NCBI RefSeq assembly: GCF_008757455.1 | Contig: NZ_VCMV01000031.1 | Span: 1 to 32,071, forward strand | Length of the DNA: 32,071 nucleotides | DNA from: Microvirga brassicacearum | GTDB lineage: Bacteria > Pseudomonadota > Alphaproteobacteria > Rhizobiales > Beijerinckiaceae | Direction: 5' to 3' | In this document: positions 16,003-23,967 of the stretch, piece by piece | How positions within the stretch are numbered: position 1 is the first letter of the stretch | How the letters are laid out: each line of letters opens with the position of its first letter | Made by a program: the position numbers and the translations under genes | The notes under the pieces: model-generated | Told to the model about the DNA's origin: nothing | Databases searched by the model: none | The model's input: only the letters and a program-made list of their open reading frames with translations

Positions 16003-17217
16003 TCAGACGCCCTTCGGCTGGCCAGCGACCTCGAGCGTCACGGTGCGTTCCTTGCCGTCACGATAGAGCGTGAGCGACAGGGACTTGCCGGGGGCGACCT
16101 GCGCCACGCGGCGGGAGAGGTCCCGGGCCTCCTTGATGCGCTCGCCGTCGACCGCCACGATGGTGTCGCCGGTCTTGACGCCGGCCTTGGCGGCCGGACC
16201 GTCCTTGATGGCTTCGGCCACGAGGGCGCCCTTCGGCTCCTTGAGGCCGATCGCTTCCGCGATCTCCTTGGTGACAGGCTGCATCTGCACGCCGATGAAG
16301 CCGCGGGTCACGGAGCCCTTGTCCTTGAGCGAAGCAACGACGTTCTCGACGGTGCTCGCGGGGATCGCGAAGGCGATGCCCACATTGCCGCCGGACGGCG
16401 AGAAGATCGCCGTGTTCACGCCCACCACTTCACCCGACAGGTTGAAGGTCGGGCCGCCGGAATTACCCTTGTTGACCGAGGCGTCGATCTGGATGAAATC
16501 GTCATAGGGACCAGCGCCGATATCGCGGTGCTGCGCCGAGACGATACCCGCCGTGACCGTGCCGCCGAGGCCGAAGGGGTTACCGACCGCCAGCACCCAT
16601 TCGCCGATCCGCGCCTTCTGCGGCGCCAATTTCACGAAGGGGAAATCGCTGCCCTCGACCTTGAGGAGCGCGAGATCGGTTTTCGGATCGACGCCGATGA
16701 CCTTGGCGTCGAGCGTCTCGCCGTTATCCATCGTCACCTGCACTTCGGCCGCGTTGTCGACCACGTGGTTGTTGGTCACCACATAGCCGTCAGCCGAGAC
16801 GAAGAAGCCCGAGCCGAGCGACTGGCCGAACTGGCGCGGACGCTGCTGACGTTCACCGCGCTCGCCGCGCTGGCCCGGCTGCATCTGGTCACGGAACTGC
16901 CTGAAGAAGCGCTCCATCGGGTGGCCGGGGGGCAAATCGGGCATCGAGAATTGCTGGCCGTCGCCATCGTCGCGATCGGCGGCGTTCTGCACCTTCACCT
17001 TTACGGCGACGACGGCAGGCTTCACGCGCTCGACCACGTCGGCAAAGGCGGGAGCGCCGGTCACCGGCTGCGCCATCGAGCGGAGCTCGGCATGGGCGGG
17101 GGTGGATGCAACGAGACCGCTTTCGACGGCGCCACCGGCAATCAGGGCCGCCACGGCGGCCGCACCCAGAAACTTGATGGCGCGATGTTTGCCCCGGTGG
17201 GAATTTGTGTTCGACAT
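16003..17217 (-). CDS. degP: Do/DegP-like periplasmic serine protease with a single PDZ domain
   Basis: This periplasmic quality-control protease has 404 residues from the ATG at 17217. A signal peptide (1-43: basic HRGKHRAIK, hydrophobic core, cleavage after STPAHA) is followed by the trypsin-like domain. The catalytic triad is His151 (VTNNHVV), Asp181 (KTDLALLKVEG) and Ser253 (NKGNSGGPTFN). One PDZ domain (about 306-396) follows with FIGVQMQPV and VKTGDTIVAVDGERI. The protein stops there, whereas typical DegP/DegQ proteins have a second PDZ and about 470-500 residues. No frameshift remnant is obvious downstream; a stem-loop follows directly. GCAGGAGAG precedes the chosen ATG; the open frame extends upstream without support. 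Its neighbours are a two-component pair on the same strand. It may act like DegS/HhoB or a short MucD. Confidence 0.92.
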   Translation of the reverse strand: MSNTNSHRGKHRAIKFLGAAAVAALIAGGAVESGLVASTPAHAELRSMAQPVTGAPAFADVVERVKPAVVAVKVKVQNAADRDDGDGQQFSMPDLPPGHPMERFFRQFRDQMQPGQRGERGERQQRPRQFGQSLGSGFFVSADGYVVTNNHVVDNAAEVQVTMDNGETLDAKVIGVDPKTDLALLKVEGSDFPFVKLAPQKARIGEWVLAVGNPFGLGGTVTAGIVSAQHRDIGAGPYDDFIQIDASVNKGNSGGPTFNLSGEVVGVNTAIFSPSGGNVGIAFAIPASTVENVVASLKDKGSVTRGFIGVQMQPVTKEIAEAIGLKEPKGALVAEAIKDGPAAKAGVKTGDTIVAVDGERIKEARDLSRRVAQVAPGKSLSLTLYRDGKERTVTLEVAGQPKGV

Positions 17218-17295
17218 TGTCACTCTCCTGCGAGAACCCTGTTGGGTTCGCCATGAGAGCAACATGGTGCTGCTCAGGTTACCGCACTCCGTCGA

Positions 17296-17310
17296 CAAGA
17301 TGAAATCTTG
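17296..17310. promoter_or_regulatory. Small palindrome upstream of degP
   Basis: CAAGAT-GAA-ATCTTG is a perfect 6-bp inverted repeat with a 3-base spacer, about 80 bases before the degP start. It could be an operator. There is no direct proof, and the distance also allows it to lie in the 5' leader. Confidence 0.25.
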
Positions 17311-17323
17311 GTAAGGTTACGAT

Positions 17324-17391
17324 GACGTGGGCGCCAAGTGCGCCCTCACCAACCGGCGACGTGGGCGCCAAGTGCGCCGTCACCACCCGGC
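17324..17391. repeat. Two-copy 34-bp tandem repeat between degP and tRNA-Cys
   Basis: Bases 17324-17357 and 17358-17391 are two head-to-tail copies of a 34-base unit that begins GACGTGGGCGCCAAGTGCGC. They differ at two positions. The unit contains the hyphenated palindrome GGGCGCCAAGTGCGCC. It lies upstream of degP and downstream of the tRNA gene, both on the minus strand. It does not code for anything I can support. Confidence 0.8.
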
Positions 17392-17417
17392 GCGCTGTCA
17401 TCTTTAAGCGACACGCG

Positions 17418-17491
17418 TGGAGGCCTCGCCTGGATTCGAACCAAGTGGGCAGGATTTGCAATCCTGTGCGTCGCCATTCCGCCTCGAGGCC
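17418..17491 (-). tRNA. tRNA-Cys (anticodon GCA)
   Basis: A complete 74-base cloverleaf can be drawn. Acceptor stem: GGCCTCG (17491-17485) with CGAGGCC, then discriminator U and an encoded CCA. Anticodon stem: CAGGA-TTGCAAA-TCCTG, anticodon GCA. T-arm: CTTGG-TTCGAAT-CCAGG. The D-arm GCG(G)...(A)CGC has the loop GG. Discriminator U73 is typical of cysteine tRNA. Position 8, almost always U, reads A here, so the usual U8-A14 tertiary pair would be lost. It stands alone between degP and ccmH. Confidence 0.93.
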
Positions 17492-17604
17492 GCCGACGCG
17501 TGTCGTGCCTTCATCTTAGCTGAGTCGCCGCCCGCCGCGTCGTCCCCTTCGGGTTAGGGACACTCTAGCTTTCGGATGAGTGACGAGGTTGCATCGGGAT
17601 TCGG

Positions 17605-17619
17605 CGCCGGTTTCCGGCC
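17605..17619 (-). terminator. Stem-loop after ccmH
   Basis: GCCGG-TTT-CCGGC (17606-17618) is a tight GC hairpin three bases past the ccmH stop. It is probably the 3' end of the ccm transcript. There is no T-tract. A second weak hairpin, GTCCC/GGGAC (17542-17561), lies further on. Confidence 0.45.
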
Positions 17620-17621
17620 TC

Positions 17622-18089
17622 TCAGGCGGTGTCCTCGTCACGCTTCAGAAGCGCTTCGACGGCCCGCGTCTCCTCGGCATTCAGGCTGGCAGCCGCCGGT
17701 CGCCGTCGGATCGTCGTGTATATGCCGAGGCCGCCGACGACGAGCACCAGCACCGGCGTCAGCCACAGCACCAGCGTGCGCCCGCGGAAGGTCGGCCGCA
17801 GTAGCACGAACTCGCCATAGCGTTGAACCACGAAGTCGCGCACCTGAGCGTCGGTGTCGCCGGCCGTCAGCCGCTCACGGACGAGCAGCCGGAGATCGCG
17901 GGCGAGATCGGCATCCGAGTCGTCGATGGATTGGTTCTGGCACACGAGACAGCGCAGGCCTGCGGAGATGTCGCGCGCACGGCGTTCAAGCACCGGGTCC
18001 TTGAGCACCTCGTTGGGCTGCACCGCATGGGCGCTGCCCAGCGAGAAAAGAATGGCCACGATGGCGAGGACCACGCGCATCGTCGTCAT
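17622..18089 (-). CDS. ccmH: Cytochrome c maturation protein CcmH/CycL
   Basis: This membrane-anchored periplasmic thiol-redox protein reduces the apocytochrome c CXXCH disulfide before haem attachment, working with CcmF and CcmI. 155 residues. The signal peptide (about 1-22) precedes LRCLVCQNQSIDDSDADLAR, which contains the active pair Cys47/Cys50 in the family motif LRCxxCQN. A C-terminal membrane helix (about 105-127, LVLWLTPVLVLVVGGLG) and a basic tail follow, as in short CcmH/CycL proteins without a fused TPR domain. The ATG at 18089 overlaps the ccmF stop (ATGA), which fixes the start; ATG at 18080 is an alternative. No ccmG (thioredoxin) gene lies in the cluster, as in rhizobial cycHJKL. 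Confidence 0.95.
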   Translation of the reverse strand: MTTMRVVLAIVAILFSLGSAHAVQPNEVLKDPVLERRARDISAGLRCLVCQNQSIDDSDADLARDLRLLVRERLTAGDTDAQVRDFVVQRYGEFVLLRPTFRGRTLVLWLTPVLVLVVGGLGIYTTIRRRPAAASLNAEETRAVEALLKRDEDTA

Positions 18090-20068
18090 TCCGCCGGCAG
18101 CGGGTTCGCGGGAAGCCGTCGCGACTTCGCCGGTGCGGCGATGCGCATGCGGCGATCGGTGAGCGAGAGCGCGCCGCCGGCCGCCATCACGACGGCCCCG
18201 AGCCAGATCAGCAGGACCAGCGGTTTGTAATAGAGACGCATGCCGAGCGACCCATCGGGCTGGATCTCGCCGAGGCTCACGTAAATCTGGCTCAAGCCGC
18301 GGGTCATGATGCCCGCTTCGGTGGTGGGCATGCCGCGCGTTACGTAAAGCCGCTTCATGGTATCGACCGTGCCGAGTTCCTGCCCGCCGCGAAGGATCGT
18401 CAGGGTCGCCACATCCTCGCGGAAATTCGCTTCGCGTCGCGGCACGATGCGCTCGAGACGCGCCTCGTAGGGTCCGACGCCGAGGCGCTCGCCGCTCCGC
18501 AGCGTGCCGAGGGTTTCCACATCCCATGCGGTGGCGGCAATTCCGATAACGGTGAGCCCGACGCCCGCATGGGCGATCGCCGAACCCCAGGCCGAACGGG
18601 GAAGGCCAAAGGCCTTGCGCCTCATGACGGCCCAATCGCCACCCTTCGTCCACGACCGCGTAACGATTTCGTTGAGCGAGCCGAGGATCAGGAAGGTGCC
18701 AAGACCGATGCCGAGCGGCGCCGCCACCGGTCCATCATGGGTGAACGCGAACACCACGATGGTGAGAAGGAGCGAAAGCCCGAGTGCCGCATAAAGACGT
18801 TGCGCCGCGCCGAGCAGATTGCCGCGTTTCCAAGCCAGTGTCTGGCCGAAAGGCAGGAGCAGCAGCAGCGGCACGATGAGCGGCACGAACGTCAGGTTGA
18901 AGAAAGGCTCGCCCACCGAGATCTTCTCGCCGGTCATCACTTCGAGGGCGAGCGGATAGAGCGTTCCGATGAACACCGTCGCGCAGGCGGTGGCGAGAAA
19001 CAGGTTGTTGAGAACGAGCGCGCCCTCGCGCGAAATCGGCGCGAAAACGCCGCCCTGCTGCAATCTCGGCGCACGCCACGCGAACAGCGCCAGCGAACCG
19101 CCGATGAATACCACGAGGATACCGAGGATGAAGGTGCCGCGCTCTGGATCGACCGCGAAGGAATGGACCGATGTGAGCACACCGGAGCGAACCAGGAAGG
19201 TGCCGAGCAACGACAAGGAGAATGTCAGGATCGCCAGGAGGATCGTCCAGACTTTTAGCGAGTCGCGCTTCTCCATCACGACGGTGGAATGCACCAGGGC
19301 CGTTCCCGCAAGCCACGGCATCAGGGAGGCGTTCTCGACCGGATCCCAGAACCACCAGCCGCCCCAACCCAATTCGTAATAGGCCCAGTACGATCCCATC
19401 GCGATGCCGAGCGTCAGGAAGGCCCAGGCCGTCAGCGTCCAGGGACGCACGATCCGCGCCCACACTGCATCGATGCGGCCGTCGATGAGCGCCGCGCAGG
19501 CGAACGCGAAGGAAATCGAGAAGCCCACATAACCGACATAGAGCAGCGGCGGATGGATCGCGAGGCCGAGATCCTGCAGCAGCGGATTGAGATCCTGTCC
19601 GTCTGCGGGTGCCGGAACCACACGGTCGAACGGGTTCGATGTCGTGAGGATGAAGGCCAGAAACGCCAGCGTGATGGCAGCCTGGATCGCCAGCGTATTG
19701 GCCTGCAGCCGCGCCGGGATGCTGTCGCGGGCAATCGCCACGATGCCGCCGAAAAAACTGAGGATGAGGACCCAGAGGAGCATCGACCCCTCGTGATTGC
19801 CCCACACGCCCGAGATTTTGTAGATCAGCGGCTTGGTCGAATGGGAGTTCTCGACCACATTGAGCACCGAGAAATCGGAGGTCACATAGGCGACCGTCAG
19901 CGCGACGAACGCGAAGGCGATGCATGCGAGGACCGCCAACGCGGTGGTCGGCGCCACGCTCATCAGCACCGGATCGTTCGCCCGCGTGCCCCAGAGCGGC
20001 ACGATGAACTGGATCAGCGATAAGCCAAGCGCCAGCGCGAGCGCGAAATGTCCGGCCTCGACCAACAC
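18086..20068 (-). CDS. ccmF: Cytochrome c haem lyase subunit CcmF/CycK
   Basis: This polytopic inner-membrane protein receives haem from holo-CcmE and ligates it to apocytochrome c together with CcmH/I. 660 residues, the family's usual length, with about 14-15 membrane helices. The periplasmic WWD motif is WGGWWFWDPVENASLMPW. The N-terminus is VEAGHFALALALGLSLIQ, the C-terminal CcmF_C part includes LSQIYVSLGE and PLVLLIWLGAVVMAAGG. The likely start is the GTG at 20068, preceded by GGGAGAG and 13 bases after the ccmE stop; the long open extension upstream overlaps ccmE and is not needed. The stop overlaps the ccmH start by ATGA, consistent with translational coupling. Confidence 0.96.
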   Translation of the reverse strand: MLVEAGHFALALALGLSLIQFIVPLWGTRANDPVLMSVAPTTALAVLACIAFAFVALTVAYVTSDFSVLNVVENSHSTKPLIYKISGVWGNHEGSMLLWVLILSFFGGIVAIARDSIPARLQANTLAIQAAITLAFLAFILTTSNPFDRVVPAPADGQDLNPLLQDLGLAIHPPLLYVGYVGFSISFAFACAALIDGRIDAVWARIVRPWTLTAWAFLTLGIAMGSYWAYYELGWGGWWFWDPVENASLMPWLAGTALVHSTVVMEKRDSLKVWTILLAILTFSLSLLGTFLVRSGVLTSVHSFAVDPERGTFILGILVVFIGGSLALFAWRAPRLQQGGVFAPISREGALVLNNLFLATACATVFIGTLYPLALEVMTGEKISVGEPFFNLTFVPLIVPLLLLLPFGQTLAWKRGNLLGAAQRLYAALGLSLLLTIVVFAFTHDGPVAAPLGIGLGTFLILGSLNEIVTRSWTKGGDWAVMRRKAFGLPRSAWGSAIAHAGVGLTVIGIAATAWDVETLGTLRSGERLGVGPYEARLERIVPRREANFREDVATLTILRGGQELGTVDTMKRLYVTRGMPTTEAGIMTRGLSQIYVSLGEIQPDGSLGMRLYYKPLVLLIWLGAVVMAAGGALSLTDRRMRIAAPAKSRRLPANPLPAE

Positions 20069-20081
20069 GGCGGCTCTCTCC

Positions 20082-20573
20082 CTATTGCTCGGCCTGTTGT
20101 GAGGCTTTTTCCTCGCCCTGCCAGTGCCCTTGACGCCGCAGGGCATCGGCCACTTCGCGCGGCATGTAGTTTTCGTCGTGCTTGGCCAATACGCTGTCGG
20201 CCCGAAAAACACCAGATGCCTCTAGGACACCTTCGGCCACGATGCCCTGCCCTTCCCGGAAAAGATCCGGCAGAAGGCCCTGATAACGCACCGGGATGGC
20301 ACTCTGCGCGTCCATCACTTCGAAGACGACCTGCTGGCCGTCGCTGCGCTTGACCGAACCCTCCTTCACCAGGCCGCCGAGGCGGAAGCGGGTTCCGGGC
20401 TGCACGTTTCTTGCCTGCACGTCGGCGGGGGAGTTGAAGAACAGAATCGTGTCGTTCATAGCGTAGAGCACGAGCCCCAGCGCCACGCCGAGGACGCAGC
20501 CCGCCGCGGCGATGAGCGTGAGACGGCGCTGCTTGCGGGTCAGCCTGCGGGTGCGCGGCGTCTGGGTCGTCAT
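20082..20573 (-). CDS. ccmE: Haem chaperone CcmE/CycJ
   Basis: CcmE covalently binds haem in the periplasm after delivery by CcmC and the CcmAB transporter, then hands it to CcmF. 163 residues. The basic cytoplasmic N-terminus ([11 protein letters not shown]) is followed by one membrane anchor (about 18-39) and an OB-fold domain. The haem-binding His132 and the conserved Tyr136 are in [10 protein letters not shown]. The flexible C-terminal tail is polar. The ATG at 20573 overlaps the ccmI stop by ATGA. The genes for CcmA, B, C and G are not in this window and must be elsewhere. Confidence 0.97.
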   Translation of the reverse strand: MTTQTPRTRRLTRKQRRLTLIAAAGCVLGVALGLVLYAMNDTILFFNSPADVQARNVQPGTRFRLGGLVKEGSVKRSDGQQVVFEVMDAQSAIPVRYQGLLPDLFREGQGIVAEGVLEASGVFRADSVLAKHDENYMPREVADALRRQGHWQGEEKASQQAEQ

Positions 20574-21658
20574 GGGGTCGCGTTCGTCAACTGGAGTTCT
20601 CGCGTCATCGTGTCGATGGCCTTAAGGCCGTCGGCGTCTTTCGCCAGCGCCTGACGGGCTTTCAAGGCGGCGGCGGAGGCTTTGTCGCGTTGCCCGAGCA
20701 CCGCATAAGACCGCACGAGCCGCGCCCATTCGTCGACGCTGCCGCCTTGCGATTCAAGCCGGCTTGCAAGGCTCGCGACCATTCCGGCAATCGCCTCGTT
20801 ATCGAGGGGTGATGCGACCGCGGCCTGCTGGCCGTCGAGGCGCGCCAATTGCTCGCGAACCAGCGGGACCCATGGCGCATCGGTCGGAGACGCCGTCAGG
20901 ATCGCGGCGTAATCCTCTCGCGCCTTGCCGATCCGTCCGTCCTGCTCGGCCGCGCGGGCGAGATACAGGCGCGCCTTGGCGGATGAGGGATCGAGTTCGA
21001 CCGCCTTCTCGAATGCCGTCTGGGCATTCTTGGAAACGAGCCCGTCCCTGGCGATCACCAATGCCTCGCCGTAATTTGCCAGGCGGGCAGCGTCGGGGCC
21101 AAGATGCCGGAGCGCCGCCTCATAAGCCTTCACCGCATCGTCCATCCGGCCCATGCGGAGGTAGACCGGAGCGATCACCTCCCAGCCGCGGCCGTCCTGC
21201 GGGTTCGTCGCAAGGTGCGCTTCGATCTGTGCGACGGCTGAGCCGATATCGGTCCTGGCTTCCTGCCCCGTCACGGGCACCCTGCCCAATCGTTCCAGGA
21301 TATGCGGCGATCCAAGCCCGCCATAAACCGCGAGGGCGAGGATCGGGATTACCGATAATGCGAGGGTGGAGGCAGCCCTTCGCCGCCGCAGGGCCGGTTC
21401 GCCGACGGCGTCCAGCATCGTGTCGGCGGCGTGGCTCGCGCGCAGAAGCCGGCGCCCGGCCTCGGCCTTCGCGGCCTCGGCCTCCGCGGGCAGCAGCGCG
21501 CCCCGGTCGCGATCGCGATCGATCTCGGCGACCTGCTCCCGGTAAAACTGGGTGTTGGGGTCCACCTGCCGGCTGATGGCACCGTGGCGCGAGAGCGGCC
21601 ACAGGACCGCCATCACGGCTGCGGCCGTCATTGCCAGGAGAATGATCCAGATCATCAT
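20570..21658 (-). CDS. ccmI: Cytochrome c maturation protein CcmI/CycH
   Basis: CcmI is the apocytochrome chaperone of the haem ligation complex. 362 residues. The first membrane helix is about 2-22 ([19 protein letters not shown]), a coiled, charged cytoplasmic loop follows ([20 protein letters not shown], the hallmark CcmI N-terminal motif), then a second helix (about 97-116) and a periplasmic TPR domain (about 135-250) that would hold the C-terminal helix of the apocytochrome. The first ATG at 21658 (another follows at once) has AGTAGG upstream. It heads the ccmI-E-F-H run and is 72 bases downstream of feuQ, so read-through from feuQ is possible. Confidence 0.95.
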   Translation of the reverse strand: MMIWIILLAMTAAAVMAVLWPLSRHGAISRQVDPNTQFYREQVAEIDRDRDRGALLPAEAEAAKAEAGRRLLRASHAADTMLDAVGEPALRRRRAASTLALSVIPILALAVYGGLGSPHILERLGRVPVTGQEARTDIGSAVAQIEAHLATNPQDGRGWEVIAPVYLRMGRMDDAVKAYEAALRHLGPDAARLANYGEALVIARDGLVSKNAQTAFEKAVELDPSSAKARLYLARAAEQDGRIGKAREDYAAILTASPTDAPWVPLVREQLARLDGQQAAVASPLDNEAIAGMVASLASRLESQGGSVDEWARLVRSYAVLGQRDKASAAALKARQALAKDADGLKAIDTMTRELQLTNATP

Positions 21659-21730
21659 GGGAGCCTACTTAGCGTGCGCTTCCGTCAAGCACGACGGCGG
21701 CACGGTGTCACGCGGGAAAGAAGCCGGCCT

Positions 21731-23191
21731 TCAATTCAGGCCTCCCGGCAGTTCGAGCACCGCCCGCAAGCCCCCCAGCGGCGAGGCATCGAGCCTCAGG
21801 GTTCCGCCATAGAGCGCCGCGAGATCGCTCACGATCGACAGGCCGAGACCGGAGCCCGGCTTGGTCTCGTCGAGGCGTCGCCCCCGTTTGAGCATCTCGA
21901 CGCGCCCAGCCTCCGGCAGGCCGGGGCCGTCATCGTCGATGATGAGAAAGAAGCGCGGGCGCTGCGGATCGGCCCGGTTGACCGTGCCCTCGACCAGCAC
22001 CTTGCCGGCCGCCCATTTGGCGGCGTTGTCGATGAGGTTGCCGGCCATCTCCTCGAGATCCTGCCGCTCGCCGCGAAAGCGCAAGCCGGGCGTGATCGCC
22101 ATCTCGATGCTGAGGTCCTTGTCGCGATAGATCTTCGCGAAAGTGCGGGTGAGGCCGGCAATGATGGGTTCGATCTCCGTCAAGGTGCCGAGCGTCCCCG
22201 CAAGTGCGGCGGCGCGGGCGCGATCGAGATAGTAATTGACCTGATCCCGCATCAGGCCGGCCTGCTCGCGGATCCTGGTCGCGACTTCCTCCGGTGCGTT
22301 CTCGGCCTCATTGACGACGATGGAGAGCGGCGTCTTCAACGCATGTGCGAGATTGCCGACCTGGGTGCGTGCGCGATCGAGAATTTCGCGGTTGGTATCG
22401 AGCAGCAGATTGAGATCGGTCGCGAGCGGCGCGATGTCCCGCGGGTATTCGCCCGCCACCCGATCGGCCTCGCCACGCCGGATGGCGCCGAGCGCCGCGC
22501 GCAGATTGGAAAGCGGCCTCAGGCCGAAACGGATCTGCAGCAGCGTCGTGAACCCGAGCGCCAGACCGAGCAGCGTGAAGGTGACGAGAAGCGCCAGGAC
22601 GAAGCGGCGGGCGTCGGTGGCGATCTCGTCGGCGGGGCCGGCCACGCGGATGATGAAGCGGCCATCCTCGCCCACATCGATGTCGCGCTCGATGACGCGC
22701 AGTTCGCGCTCGTCGGGCGCGTTGCCGTAACCGCGGCGGACCTGGCCGAAATTCTTGTCGTCGGGCGGGACAAGCGACGGCAACTGGCCGCCAAAAAGGG
22801 ATTTCGAACTGCGGATATCGACCGGCGCCGCGCCCGGACGGCCGACCTGCCAGTACCAGCCGGAGAAGGGCAGTTCGAAACGCGGATCGCCGACCGGCCC
22901 GAGATCCCGGTCCGGATCGCCCGGCGCCACGAGGTTCGACGCCAGGGTATTGGCATAGACGAGAAGCCGCTGATCAAAGGCCCGCTCGGTGTTGTCACGA
23001 TAGAGAGCCGACAGGATCAGGCCCGCGATGAGCAGGATCACGAAGCTCCAGAACAAGGCGGAGGCTGCAAGCCGAACCGCGATCGAGCGGCCCGCCAGCC
23101 GATCGGAGATCGGGCGTAGCCGATCTGAAATCGGACGTAGCCGATCTGAAATCGGACGGAACCGATCGAGGACCGGGCGGAGGCGGTTCAC
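21731..23191 (-). CDS. feuQ: FeuQ-like sensor histidine kinase
   Basis: The sensor kinase has 486 residues from the GTG at 23191. A short cytoplasmic N-terminus contains four tandem copies of an RPxxDR heptad. Membrane helix 1 is about 41-62, then comes a periplasmic domain of about 130 residues, helix 2 (about 195-217), and a HAMP-like segment. The HisKA motif is QVGNLAHALKTPLSIVVNEA with His283, of the PhoQ-like NLAHALKTPL type. The ATPase has GNLIDNAAKWA, DDDGPGLPE and GSGLGLSIV. The GTG overlaps the feuP stop (GTGA). In rhizobia feuPQ lie beside cycHJKL, as here; in those species the system is tied to iron uptake and to osmoadaptation/cyclic glucan export. The role here is inferred from order and domain type. 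Confidence 0.88.
   Translation of the reverse strand: MNRLRPVLDRFRPISDRLRPISDRLRPISDRLAGRSIAVRLAASALFWSFVILLIAGLILSALYRDNTERAFDQRLLVYANTLASNLVAPGDPDRDLGPVGDPRFELPFSGWYWQVGRPGAAPVDIRSSKSLFGGQLPSLVPPDDKNFGQVRRGYGNAPDERELRVIERDIDVGEDGRFIIRVAGPADEIATDARRFVLALLVTFTLLGLALGFTTLLQIRFGLRPLSNLRAALGAIRRGEADRVAGEYPRDIAPLATDLNLLLDTNREILDRARTQVGNLAHALKTPLSIVVNEAENAPEEVATRIREQAGLMRDQVNYYLDRARAAALAGTLGTLTEIEPIIAGLTRTFAKIYRDKDLSIEMAITPGLRFRGERQDLEEMAGNLIDNAAKWAAGKVLVEGTVNRADPQRPRFFLIIDDDGPGLPEAGRVEMLKRGRRLDETKPGSGLGLSIVSDLAALYGGTLRLDASPLGGLRAVLELPGGLN
23099..23182. repeat. 21-bp tandem repeat (four units) in the 5' end of feuQ
   Basis: Four 21-base units start at 23099, 23120, 23141 and 23162. The middle two are nearly identical (CCGATCTGAAATCGGACG core) and the outer two have diverged. 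Each of the central units is itself a small inverted repeat (CCGAT/ATCGG). Being a multiple of three, unit gain or loss keeps the frame and adds or removes seven residues. Confidence 0.88.
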
Positions 23192-23859
23192 GTCCGCGTC
23201 TGACCCGTATCGAGAAGATAGCCGAGGCCGCGGACCGTCTGGATGATGTCGACGCCGAGTTTCTTGCGCAGGCGGCCGATGAAAACCTCGATGGTGTTGG
23301 AATCGCGGTCGAAATCCTGATCGTAGAGATGCTCGGTGAGTTCGCCCCGCGAGACGATGCGGCCGGTATGGTGCATCAGATAGGAGAGCAGGCGGTATTC
23401 GTGCGAGGTCAGCTTGATCGGGTTGCCGTCCACCGCCACCCGTCCCGAGCGGGTATCGAGCTTCACCGGGCCGCAACTGATCTCGCTGGTGGCATGGCCG
23501 GTGGCGCGACGCAGCAGCGCGCGCACCCGCGCGAGAAGCTCCTCCATATGGAACGGCTTCGTCACGTAGTCGTCGGCGCCGGCGTCGAAACCCTGCACCT
23601 TGTCGCTCCAGCGATCCCGGGCGGTCAGGATGATGACCGGCATCTTCCGGCCCTCCCGGCGCCAGGCGTTGAGGACCGACACCCCATCCACATTCGGCAG
23701 GCCGAGATCGAGGATCGCGGCGTCATAGGGTTCGGTTTCGCCGAGGAATTGCCCCTCCTCGCCGTCGAATGCGCAATCGACCGCGTAGCCTGCTTGTTCC
23801 AGGGCGGTCACGATCTGCTTGTTCAGGGTTTGATCGTCTTCGACGACGAGAAGGCGCAC
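23188..23859 (-). CDS. feuP: FeuP-like OmpR-family response regulator
   Basis: The regulator has 223 residues and a receiver domain MRLLVVEDDQTLNKQIVTAL. Asp8/Asp9 form the acidic pocket, Asp51 in AAILDLGLPNVDG is the phospho-acceptor, and the switch Lys is in YVTKPFHMEELLARVRALLRR. The winged-helix domain has LTSHEYRLLSYLMHH, VSRGELTEHLYDQ and NTIEVFIGRLRKKLG. It resembles PhoP/QseB-type regulators. The start is GTG at 23859; GAGGA is 10 bases upstream. The stop overlaps the feuQ start. Paired with feuQ it forms the feuPQ two-component system next to the ccm/cyc genes. Confidence 0.9.
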   Translation of the reverse strand: MRLLVVEDDQTLNKQIVTALEQAGYAVDCAFDGEEGQFLGETEPYDAAILDLGLPNVDGVSVLNAWRREGRKMPVIILTARDRWSDKVQGFDAGADDYVTKPFHMEELLARVRALLRRATGHATSEISCGPVKLDTRSGRVAVDGNPIKLTSHEYRLLSYLMHHTGRIVSRGELTEHLYDQDFDRDSNTIEVFIGRLRKKLGVDIIQTVRGLGYLLDTGQTRT

Positions 23860-23967
23860 GCTTGAAGCATCCTCTAAAGCATGGTCGGGCGAGTGGGTTA
23901 CCAGCGCGCCATCGGCTCATGCGACAAAACAACGATATAGGACCGTCAGATACCAGTGGTCCTGGTT

